Below are positions 8,706 to 15,800 of a stretch of DNA of 64,000 nucleotides, one piece after another. Position 1 is the first letter of the stretch. The number at the start of each line of letters is the position of its first letter. The notes under the pieces were generated by a model that ran no database searches, was not told the DNA's origin, and saw nothing but the letters and a program-made list of their open reading frames with translations. This stretch comes from Marinobacter lutaoensis (GTDB lineage Bacteria; Pseudomonadota; Gammaproteobacteria; Pseudomonadales; Oleiphilaceae): contig NZ_MSCW01000002.1 of the NCBI RefSeq assembly GCF_001981305.1, forward strand, positions 1-64,000, read 5' to 3'. Made by a program: the position numbers and the translations under genes.

Positions 8706-9695
8706 TCAGTCGCGGCAGTCGAGTACCAGTTTGCCCCGGACGTGGCCCCCCTCCAGGCGTTCGTGGGCTTCCTGCACCTGGTCCAGCCGGTACCGGCCGT
8801 CCAGGTGTACCCGCACATCCCCGTCCTCGATCAGCTCCGCGATCTCGTCCAAGTGAAACACGTCGGGCCGGACGGTCATGCCATGGGCACGCAGGCCCAT
8901 GGCCTCGGCGGCACTGACAATGTCGTCGGCGGTCACGGTCGGGATGGTGACCAACACACCGTACTCGCCCAGCGTGTGCAGCGAGCGCTTGCCGACCTCG
9001 CCGCCGACCAGGTCCAGAACCATGTCCAGGCCGTAGCATTCCTCGACGAAGTCAACAGACTGATAGTCGATCACCTCGTGCACCCCCAGCTCCGCCAGAA
9101 AGTCGCGGTTGCGGGCGGAGGCGGTGGCGATCACGTGCGCCCCCCGCTCCAATGCGAACTGCACGGCGAAGTGGCCGACGCCGCCAGCACCGGCATGGAT
9201 CAGGATCTTCTGCCCCGATTCCAGCTTGCCCATTTCAAACAGTCCCTGCCAGGCGGTCAGGGCCGCCAGGGGAACGGCACCGGCGGTCACCAGATCCAGC
9301 TCCTCCGGGACCAGGGCCAGCTCGTCCGCCCGCGCCAGGGCGTACTCGGCGTAACCACCGCCCTCGGTCGGGAAACCGACCAGGCCCATGACCCGGTCCC
9401 CCGGCACCAGGGTGGTCACACCGGCGCCCACCGCAGCCACTTCCCCGGCCACGTCGTAGCCCGGCGTCCAGGGCAGCCGGGATTCAATCTGCCGGGCGGC
9501 GAACCCCAACCCCTTGCGGGTCTTCCAGTCGATCGGATTCAGCCCGGCTCCATGGACCCGGATCAGGACCTGCCCCGGAGCGGGCTCCGGCACCGGCCCG
9601 GTGGCGACCTGCAGCACCTCGGGGCCGCCGAACTGCGGGTAAATCACCCGGCGCATGCTGGCATCACTCGGCTTGTCATCGTGTATCGGGGTCAT
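8706..9695 (-). CDS. Zinc-free MDR dehydrogenase, NADPH:quinone reductase-like
   Basis: A 329-residue medium-chain dehydrogenase/reductase. The GroES-like N domain has GLNPIDWKTRKG and PGYDVAGEVAAVGAGV; the NADP-binding domain has ILIHAGAGGVGHFAVQFA (about 151-168). No structural-zinc cysteine cluster is present, pointing to the quinone oxidoreductase branch. The ATG at 9695 has GGAGAAG just upstream. An ATG 13 codons in is possible. The substrate is unknown. The gene is convergent with the antiporter, eight bases apart. Confidence 0.88.
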   Translation of the reverse strand: MTPIHDDKPSDASMRRVIYPQFGGPEVLQVATGPVPEPAPGQVLIRVHGAGLNPIDWKTRKGLGFAARQIESRLPWTPGYDVAGEVAAVGAGVTTLVPGDRVMGLVGFPTEGGGYAEYALARADELALVPEELDLVTAGAVPLAALTAWQGLFEMGKLESGQKILIHAGAGGVGHFAVQFALERGAHVIATASARNRDFLAELGVHEVIDYQSVDFVEECYGLDMVLDLVGGEVGKRSLHTLGEYGVLVTIPTVTADDIVSAAEAMGLRAHGMTVRPDVFHLDEIAELIEDGDVRVHLDGRYRLDQVQEAHERLEGGHVRGKLVLDCRD

Positions 9696-9766
9696 GAACT
9701 TCTCCAGGCAGGGGGTAGCAACAGGCAGACGCTTTCAGACTAGCAGAATTCCACCGTCCCGGCAGG

Positions 9767-10231
9767 TCAGTCCAGGGCCGGGCGGCCGCCGGGCACGGAC
9801 GCCCCGGCGAGGATCCGGGCAAAGGCCTCCGGGGCCCGTGCCGGCCGCTGGCTCCGCATGTCCACGCAGGCATGGGTCGACAAAGCCCGAACCAGGGTCC
9901 TGCCGTCGGCCGGACGCACCAACTGGAACTGCCTGGAGGAACGGAAGCGACCGTCGAAACCGGTCAACCAGGTTCCCAGCAACAGCTGGTCGCCCGCGTT
10001 GGCCGGGGCCAGATAATCAATCTCGGTACGAGTAATGGCCATCGCCTTGCCGGTTTCCTCGTGCAGGGCCCAAGTCATGCCCAGGCTCTCGATATGCGCC
10101 CAGCTGACCTCTTCCAGCCAGCGCACGTACACCACGTTGTTGGCATGCCCGAGGCGGTCGGTGTCCTCGGCACGCACCCGGATTTCAAGCACGTACGGGT
10201 CGGGCAGATCCCAATCGATGTCGACGCTCAT
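9767..10231 (-). CDS. Acyl-CoA thioesterase, YbgC/4HBT hot-dog family
   Basis: A 154-residue single hot-dog domain protein. The motif EDTDRLGHANNVVYVRWLEE (about 22-41) is the 4-hydroxybenzoyl-CoA thioesterase signature with the catalytic Asp and the following hot-dog helix. Its ATG overlaps the stop of the upstream SMP-30-like gene as ATGA, so the two are translationally coupled and likely act on related lipophilic substrates. The ribosome site is weak, in keeping with coupling. The exact acyl-CoA substrate is not determinable. Confidence 0.88.
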   Translation of the reverse strand: MSVDIDWDLPDPYVLEIRVRAEDTDRLGHANNVVYVRWLEEVSWAHIESLGMTWALHEETGKAMAITRTEIDYLAPANAGDQLLLGTWLTGFDGRFRSSRQFQLVRPADGRTLVRALSTHACVDMRSQRPARAPEAFARILAGASVPGGRPALD

Positions 10232-11316
10232 GGTGCAGGCTCTCTCAATTCCGGAATCGCCGGCAACGGTAGCCGGCCGATGCGGTCGTTGTGAAGTGAA
10301 CCAAAGTATAGATACCCGTCATGGGGGTTGGCGGAGGTGATCTCGCGCAGGTGCAGACCTTGGGTGTCGTGCAGGCTGATCAGCGCCCAGCCGCGGTCGT
10401 CAAATGCCATCACTAAGCCATAGGGCTCAGGCGCCGGCCTGAACCGTTCCGGTAGCTTGGCCACCAAGTTCTTGAGCCAGGGTGATCGGTGCAGGGCATC
10501 CACCGAGTCGTTGCGGCGGGTTGGAAAGGCCACCCAGTAATGCCCGTCGGCATCCACCGCCAGGTTGTCGGGAAACCCCGGCAGGTTATCGGCGAACACC
10601 TCCGCCCGTCCCGCCCTGGGGCCGGTGAGCCAGTAACGCAGGATACGGTATTTCCAAGTTTCAGCCACCAGCAGGTAGTCGCCATCCGGCGACACCACCA
10701 CGCCGTTGGCGAAATACAGGTTGCCCAGCAGGGTCCGGGCCTTGCCGGTACGGGGGGAATACTGGAGCAGGCGGCCGTGGGGACGCATCTCCAGCAGATC
10801 GAGGGAGTAATCCGTGTAACCAAAACGGGCGCTGGCGTCGGTAAAGTAAATCGTCCCGTCCGGGGCGACGGCGACATCATCGGTGAACCGGAACGGCGTC
10901 CCCTCCGCCTCCCGGGACAGCAACGTCACCTGCCCGCCCGGGCTGACCGACAACAACCCACGGACGGCATCGGCCACGATCAGGTTGCCACGGTGGTCGA
11001 ACACCATACCCAGCGGACGACCACCGGTTTCGACCCAGCGCTGCACGCGGCCATCGGGAAAGACCCGGACGATATCGCCAGCCAGGGTACCGGCATACAG
11101 CACGCCGTCCGCGCTCACGGTGCTGTCTTCGGGGCCGGACACCTGGCCCGGTGCCAGCAGTTCCGCCTGGCGCAACCGCTCATTGGGCGCCAGAACACCG
11201 GTCAGCGCCGGAGGCGGAGGGGCCTGCCAAGCCTGGCTGTCGATGGGCGAGGGCGTCAACAGGAAACCGCCCAGCAGCAGGAACATCGCCAGCGCGCCCA
11301 GCAGTATCCATTTCAT
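10228..11316 (-). CDS. Membrane-anchored SMP-30/strictosidine-synthase-like beta-propeller
   Basis: A 362-residue protein with an N-terminal hydrophobic anchor (MKWILLGALAMFLLLGGFLL) and a six-bladed propeller of the SMP-30/gluconolactonase/strictosidine synthase superfamily. Typical segments are SGPEDSTVSADGVLYAGTL, GNLIVADAVRGLL, YFANGVVVSPDGDYLLVAET and FPDNLAVDADGHYWVAF. Bacterial members are predicted periplasmic hydrolases or lactonases. The ATG at 11316 has GGGGAGG six to seven bases before it; the frame is open further upstream but lacks such a site. It is coupled to the thioesterase gene downstream. Confidence 0.85.
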   Translation of the reverse strand: MKWILLGALAMFLLLGGFLLTPSPIDSQAWQAPPPPALTGVLAPNERLRQAELLAPGQVSGPEDSTVSADGVLYAGTLAGDIVRVFPDGRVQRWVETGGRPLGMVFDHRGNLIVADAVRGLLSVSPGGQVTLLSREAEGTPFRFTDDVAVAPDGTIYFTDASARFGYTDYSLDLLEMRPHGRLLQYSPRTGKARTLLGNLYFANGVVVSPDGDYLLVAETWKYRILRYWLTGPRAGRAEVFADNLPGFPDNLAVDADGHYWVAFPTRRNDSVDALHRSPWLKNLVAKLPERFRPAPEPYGLVMAFDDRGWALISLHDTQGLHLREITSANPHDGYLYFGSLHNDRIGRLPLPAIPELREPAP

Positions 11317-11351
11317 CACCGACCTCCCCGGGCCCGACCCTTGATCGTTGC

Positions 11352-12146
11352 TCAATCGCTCCGCAGAAAGCGCCGGCACAAGGCGGCAAAGGTATCGGCC
11401 TTCTCCGCGTGTAACCAGTGGCCGGTGCCCTGGATCACGCGCACTTCCGCCGCCGGGAACAGGCGCAGAATGGTATCCCGGTGCTTGTCCTGGATGTAGG
11501 CGGAATCGGCCCCTTTCAGGAACAGTACCGGGCCATCATAGGGGCCGTCCCCCTCGGGGGCCTTGGCCAGATTGCCGTAGCAGGCGTCAATCACCGGCAA
11601 GTTCAGGCGCCAGCGGAACGTCGGCCCGCCCTCGGTCTGTTCGTCACGGGGCATGCGTTCAAGATTCTTGAGCAGGAACTGGCGGGTGGCCACGGAGTCC
11701 ACGAACTCCGCCAGCAGGCGATCGGCGTCCTGCCGGGAATGCACCTGGGACAGGTCCAGGGCCTTGAGTCCTTCCAGAATGGCGTCGTGCCGGGGCTGAT
11801 AGGTGACCGGTGCAATGTCGGCCACGATCAGGCGTTCCACGCGCTCCGGCGCCATCAACGCCACCTGCATGGCCACCTTGCCGCCCATGGAGTGCCCCAG
11901 CAGAGCCGCGCGCGCCAGCCCCTGTTGGTCCATGTAGGCCAGGACATCCCCGGCCATGGCGGGATAGTCCATGGTGTCGGTGTGCGGCGAAGCCCCGTGA
12001 TTGCGCTCGTCCAGGGCATGGATCTGCCACTCGTCCTGAAGACGACGGGCAATGCCACCCAGATTCTCCAGGGAGCCAAACAGGCCATGCAGCAGGATCA
12101 GGGGTTTCCCCTCGCCGGTAATTCGATGGTTCAGCATAACGCTCAT
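11352..12146 (-). CDS. ybfF: Alpha/beta-hydrolase, YbfF-type esterase
   Basis: A 264-residue alpha/beta hydrolase. The oxyanion segment LILLHGLFGSLENLGGIARR, the nucleophile elbow LLGHSMGGKVAMQ (Ser about 97) and a C-terminal histidine in IQGTGHWLHAEK form the catalytic set. Family members hydrolyse short-chain and palmitoyl-CoA esters in vitro. The ATG at 12146 has GGGAGG ten bases upstream; a second ATG three codons later is equally placed. It lies 35 bases before the SMP-30-like gene on the same strand, so the three genes may form an operon. Confidence 0.9.
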   Translation of the reverse strand: MSVMLNHRITGEGKPLILLHGLFGSLENLGGIARRLQDEWQIHALDERNHGASPHTDTMDYPAMAGDVLAYMDQQGLARAALLGHSMGGKVAMQVALMAPERVERLIVADIAPVTYQPRHDAILEGLKALDLSQVHSRQDADRLLAEFVDSVATRQFLLKNLERMPRDEQTEGGPTFRWRLNLPVIDACYGNLAKAPEGDGPYDGPVLFLKGADSAYIQDKHRDTILRLFPAAEVRVIQGTGHWLHAEKADTFAALCRRFLRSD

Positions 12147-12242
12147 GAACAGGCAGCCTCCCGAACAGACAGCAGTGTCAGGGGGCCTACCTTACCATCC
12201 GCCTCGCGGGCGGGACACCCTGGCGGGGGCAAACACGAAGAA

Positions 12243-12264
12243 GAAGCCGGGAGGCCCCGGCTTC
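12243..12264 (-). terminator. Hairpin terminator after the microprotein gene
   Basis: A nine-base perfect stem, GAAGCCGGG (12243-12251) with CCCGGCTTC (12256-12264), with a four-base loop. On the minus strand it is followed by TTCTTCGTGTTT. It starts 24 bases after the stop of the 30-codon gene and precedes ybfF. Confidence 0.6.
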
Positions 12265-12288
12265 AGGCAGTGAACGTGGGGCGGTTGG

Positions 12289-12381
12289 TCAGCCGTAGAA
12301 GATGCTGTTCAGGTACTCCTCCAGCGCCCGGACATTCCGGCGCTCCTGGTCGTCGTGGGGGACAAAGATTTCATGATCCAT
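12289..12381 (-). CDS. 30-residue acidic microprotein, unknown function
   Basis: A short frame from ATG at 12381 to TGA at 12289-12291. Evidence for translation is strong for its size: a full AGGAGGT Shine-Dalgarno (12388-12394) lies six bases before the ATG, the codons are the GC-rich ones used by neighbours, and a hairpin terminator follows the stop. The peptide is charged and predicted helical, with the core QERRNVRALEEYLNSIFYG at its C terminus; there is no signal peptide, Cys or lipobox. It is divergent from an AraC-type regulator gene. It does not resemble PqqA, known attenuator leaders or toxin peptides as far as I can recall. Confidence 0.7.
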   Translation of the reverse strand: MDHEIFVPHDDQERRNVRALEEYLNSIFYG

Positions 12382-12462
12382 GGCGTGACCTCCTGCACCT
12401 TATCGGTGAATTGCTACGGTTTCCTCAATGGCTAATGCTATCGTTGTTAACACCGGGGGACG

Positions 12463-12491
12463 TTGACTCGCTGTCCCAGAGGTTTGACATT
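12463..12491 (+). promoter_or_regulatory. Candidate promoter of the AraC/cls operon
   Basis: TTGACT (12463-12468), 17 bases, then GACATT (12486-12491) give a reasonable sigma-70 promoter with a leader of about 37 bases before the GTG start. The adjacent AT-rich stretch 12420-12452 probably holds the divergent promoter of the microprotein gene. Confidence 0.4.
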
Positions 12492-12534
12492 TTGTATCAG
12501 CCCGGCTCCTGGCCGGACCACGGGAAGGCATGAC

Positions 12535-13611
12535 GTGAGTTCACCACAACCCGCGCCCACCCACGGCTCGCCTGGGGTGGCGGCGTCCAGCACCCTGGCT
12601 CTGGTGCACTACCTTAGGCACCGGGGCGTCCTGGTTCCCGAACGGGTCGAGGCCCTGCTCGGCATCACGCTGGGGGATCTGGAAAACCCGGATCTGCGGA
12701 TTCCGGCGGAGGCGCACTACCGGTTGTGGCAACATGCCGAGCAGGTCACCGGCGATCCTGCCATCGGCCTGCATGCCGGCCAGGTGGTGGACCCGGAGCG
12801 CATGGGCCTGGTCGGGCATGTCTTTTTCAACTGCGACACCCTCGGCGAGGCCGTGGCCCAGTACGTGCGCCTGCACCGGCTGATCAACGAGTCGGTGAAC
12901 CTGTCGTTCGAGCGCGAGGGCGAACTGGCCATCCTCTGCTGGCAGCCGGACACGCCGGAGCTGTACTGCCGCCAGGACATGGACCGCACCCTGGCCGCCG
13001 CCCTGAGCCGGACCCGACACTTCATCCTGCCGAAGATGCGCGCGACCTGGGCCGAGATCGGCCATCCCCGGCCGGACTACGCCGGCGAATACGACACCCT
13101 GCTCGGTGGCCCGGCCAGCTTCGGCCACGGCTGGATGCGGGTGGCGTTCCCGGCCCGTCACCTAGACCACCCCATTCCCCACCGCAATCCCTACGTTTAT
13201 TCAGCGGTGCTGCGTCAGGTCAATTTCCTGCTGGCCCGGCTGCGGACGCGACGCGCCTTCAGCCGCAGGGTACGACGCCTGATCGCCCGGCAGATGGCCA
13301 CTGACCGGATCGACGCTGAAACCCTCGCCAGCCAATGCCACATGAGCCGGCAGACCCTGTACCGACGCCTAAAAAAGGAGGGGCTGAGCTTTCACGAGCT
13401 GGTGGAGCAGGTGCGCAAAGACAAGGCCCTGCGCTACGTGGCGGACAGCCCGTACGCCCTGAGTGAAATCGCCTTCCTGCTTGGGTTCTCCGAGCTGAGT
13501 GCCTTCAGTCGGGCGTTCAAGCGCTGGACAGGCATGGCGCCGGCCCAGTACCGTGCCCAACATCGGGGGGCGAATGCGCCTCCGTCCACCCAACGACGAC
13601 GGAAACGCTGA
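12535..13611 (+). CDS. AraC-family regulator with arabinose-binding-like N domain
   Basis: A 358-residue paralogue in layout of the regulator at 3262-4311: an Arabinose_bd-type N domain (about 20-220), then a C-terminal AraC DNA-binding domain with DAETLASQCHMSRQTLYRRL and LSEIAFLLGFSELSAFSRAF. The start is GTG at 12535 with GGGAAGG six bases upstream; an in-frame upstream start would lie inside the promoter. Its stop overlaps the first base of the cardiolipin synthase ATG (TGATG), so the two are cotranslated. Control of membrane lipid synthesis is a reasonable inference, not shown. Confidence 0.87.
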   Translation: MSSPQPAPTHGSPGVAASSTLALVHYLRHRGVLVPERVEALLGITLGDLENPDLRIPAEAHYRLWQHAEQVTGDPAIGLHAGQVVDPERMGLVGHVFFNCDTLGEAVAQYVRLHRLINESVNLSFEREGELAILCWQPDTPELYCRQDMDRTLAAALSRTRHFILPKMRATWAEIGHPRPDYAGEYDTLLGGPASFGHGWMRVAFPARHLDHPIPHRNPYVYSAVLRQVNFLLARLRTRRAFSRRVRRLIARQMATDRIDAETLASQCHMSRQTLYRRLKKEGLSFHELVEQVRKDKALRYVADSPYALSEIAFLLGFSELSAFSRAFKRWTGMAPAQYRAQHRGANAPPSTQRRRKR

Positions 13612-15041
13612 TGGACGCTTCTTCGCTGGTTGCGCTGGCCGTCGGCGCGCTGTACCTGGCGGCGCTGGCCTGCATCTACCGGATCCTGCTGACCTACCGG
13701 ACGTCCCAGGGCGCCCTGGCCTGGATCATTGGGCTGCTCGGCCTGCCCTACCTCGCTGTGCCCCTGTTCGTACTGATCGGGCGCTACCGTTTCGGCGGCT
13801 ATATCAAGGCCCGCCGGGGCCTGGACCAGGCGCTCACCGACCTGCTCGACCGTTTCGAGCGCCAAGCCACGTCCATCCCAGCGCCGGGCAGCGACCGATT
13901 CCGGGACGAACTGCAGGTGCTGTGCAAGCTCAGCCGCCTGCCGTTCACCGACGGCAACCGCTGCACCCTGCTGCGCGACGGCGAGGCCACCTTCGAGGCG
14001 CTGTTTGAGGCCATGGAGAACGCCCGTCACTACATCCTCCTGGAGTTCTACATCGTCCGTTCCGACCGTGTTGGCCAACGCATCAAGGCCATTCTGGAGC
14101 GCAAGCTGGCCCAGGGTGTTGATGTCTGGTTCCTGTACGACAACATCGGCAGTGTCTGGCTGCCCCGCCGGTACCTGCGGGAGCTGGCCCGGGCCGGCGC
14201 CCGGGTTGCCGCCTTCGACAACGGCAACATCCGGCGCCGGCGCCTCCAGATCAACTTCAGGAACCACCGCAAACTGCTGGTGTGCGATGGCCAGGTGGGC
14301 TTCGTCGGCGGCATCAACCTGGGCGACGAGTATCTGGGCACGGCGATGGACCAGGAGCCGCTGCGGGACACCCATTGCCGCATCGAGGGCCCGGCCGTCG
14401 CCGGGCTCCAGCTGGCCTGGCTGGAAGACTGGAACTGGGCCAGCGACACCCTGCCGACCCTGGACTGGAGCGCCAGCCGCCACACCCCGGGTGACCAGGA
14501 AGTGCTGATTCTGCCCACCGGCCCGGCCGACCCTTGGGAAACCTGCACCCTGTTCTTCCTGAACTGCATCAACAACGCCCGCCACCGCGTCTGGATCGCC
14601 TCGCCCTACTTCGTGCCGGATTTCCAGGTCATGAACGCCCTGCAGCTGGCCGCCCTGCGGGGCGTCGACGTCCGGATCCTGATTCCCGAGACCTCGGACA
14701 ACGCCCTGGTCAAGCTGGCCGCTTACTCCCACCTGGTCCAGGCCTGCCAGGCCGGCATCGGCATCTACCGCTACCAACGCGGGTTCATGCACCAGAAAGT
14801 GGTTCTGGTGGACGACCGCTACGCCGCCGTCGGCACCGCCAATCTGGACAACCGCTCGATGCGGCTCAACTTCGAGATCATGGCGGTCAACACCGATCCG
14901 GACTTTGTCCGGGACGTGCACCGCATGCTGGAGGGCGACTTGGCGCATTGTCAGCTGATGACCGAACGCGACTATCAGGACCGCTCCATACTGTTCCGGC
15001 TGGCCTGCCGGGCGGCCCGCCTGGCCGCCCCCCTGCTGTGA
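13611..15041 (+). CDS. cls: Cardiolipin synthase (phospholipase D superfamily)
   Basis: A 476-residue inner-membrane enzyme making cardiolipin from phosphatidylglycerol. Two N-terminal transmembrane helices (about 5-25 and 37-57) precede two PLD domains with HKD motifs: NHRKLLVCDGQVGFVGG near 223-239 and MHQKVVLVDDRYAAVGTAN near 393-411. This is the bacterial ClsA-like arrangement. The coupled start with the AraC-type gene means no independent ribosome site is required. The C terminus ends in a short basic, hydrophobic segment typical of the family. Confidence 0.94.
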   Translation: MDASSLVALAVGALYLAALACIYRILLTYRTSQGALAWIIGLLGLPYLAVPLFVLIGRYRFGGYIKARRGLDQALTDLLDRFERQATSIPAPGSDRFRDELQVLCKLSRLPFTDGNRCTLLRDGEATFEALFEAMENARHYILLEFYIVRSDRVGQRIKAILERKLAQGVDVWFLYDNIGSVWLPRRYLRELARAGARVAAFDNGNIRRRRLQINFRNHRKLLVCDGQVGFVGGINLGDEYLGTAMDQEPLRDTHCRIEGPAVAGLQLAWLEDWNWASDTLPTLDWSASRHTPGDQEVLILPTGPADPWETCTLFFLNCINNARHRVWIASPYFVPDFQVMNALQLAALRGVDVRILIPETSDNALVKLAAYSHLVQACQAGIGIYRYQRGFMHQKVVLVDDRYAAVGTANLDNRSMRLNFEIMAVNTDPDFVRDVHRMLEGDLAHCQLMTERDYQDRSILFRLACRAARLAAPLL

Positions 15042-15083
15042 CCGGTCCGGCAGACTGGTTCGGGCCCGCCGGAATGTGAGAAT

Positions 15084-15800
15084 ATGCGGGCATCGCCAAC
15101 CGCAACCGCAGTCACCGACATGAGCGCGTTTAAACCCCGGGCAACCCTGGTCGAGCAGGTTGCCCGCCACCTCGAAAACCGGATCGTCTTTGGCCAGCTA
15201 CGGTCGGGCGAGCGCATCTACGAAGCCGCCATGGCCAAGGAGATGGACGTCAGCCACGGTTCCATACGCGAGGGCCTGCTGCTGCTCGAAAAGCGTCATC
15301 TGGTCCGCAACATCCCTCGCAAGGGGGCGGTGGTCACGCCACTGGACGCGCACTTCGTGCGCAGCCTGCACGAAACCCTGGAACTGTATCTCACCCACAC
15401 CGGGCGAAAGTTGGTCCGCCAGTGGTGCCCGGAGGACATGGCACGGCTGGAAGCGCTGTATCGACAGATGCGGGACTGCCACGCGCGGGGCGACCTGACG
15501 ACCTTTCTGGAACTGGGTATCGAATACACCAAGGCCTCGCTCGCGTATGCCGACAACTACTTCATCGAAACCGCCATCGACGACCTCTGGCCCTCCGCCC
15601 GCCGCTGCGCCTTCGTGGCCTTCCAGCGGGGCGGCCGCCGCGTCCTCGAGGACAACCTGGCGCACATGGAGGCCTCCATCGCCGCCATTCGCGCCCGCGA
15701 CGAGGAACGGCTCGCGGACATCCTGCACCGCTATGCCCAACAGCAATGCCAGCAGGTGCTGGATGCCCTGGCGGCCCCGGCCGGGGCGCCGCTTCAGTAG
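15084..15800 (+). CDS. GntR-family regulator, FadR (FCD) subgroup
   Basis: A 238-residue regulator: a winged HTH in LVEQVARHLENRIVFGQLRS to about residue 80 (IYEAAMAKEMDVSHGSIREG is the recognition region), then an all-helical FCD ligand domain to about 225. The ATG at 15084 is used here; the ATG at 15120 (MSAFKPRATLVEQ) also fits the family, and neither has a strong ribosome site. Ligand and target are unknown. The 3' end overlaps the convergent patatin gene by seven bases. Confidence 0.85.
   Translation: MRASPTATAVTDMSAFKPRATLVEQVARHLENRIVFGQLRSGERIYEAAMAKEMDVSHGSIREGLLLLEKRHLVRNIPRKGAVVTPLDAHFVRSLHETLELYLTHTGRKLVRQWCPEDMARLEALYRQMRDCHARGDLTTFLELGIEYTKASLAYADNYFIETAIDDLWPSARRCAFVAFQRGGRRVLEDNLAHMEASIAAIRARDEERLADILHRYAQQQCQQVLDALAAPAGAPLQ

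Noticed and set aside
12399..12428. TTGAGG-18-GATAAG as promoter of the microprotein gene
   Set aside because: Its predicted transcription start would fall inside the Shine-Dalgarno, so the real promoter is probably further upstream in the AT-rich stretch.
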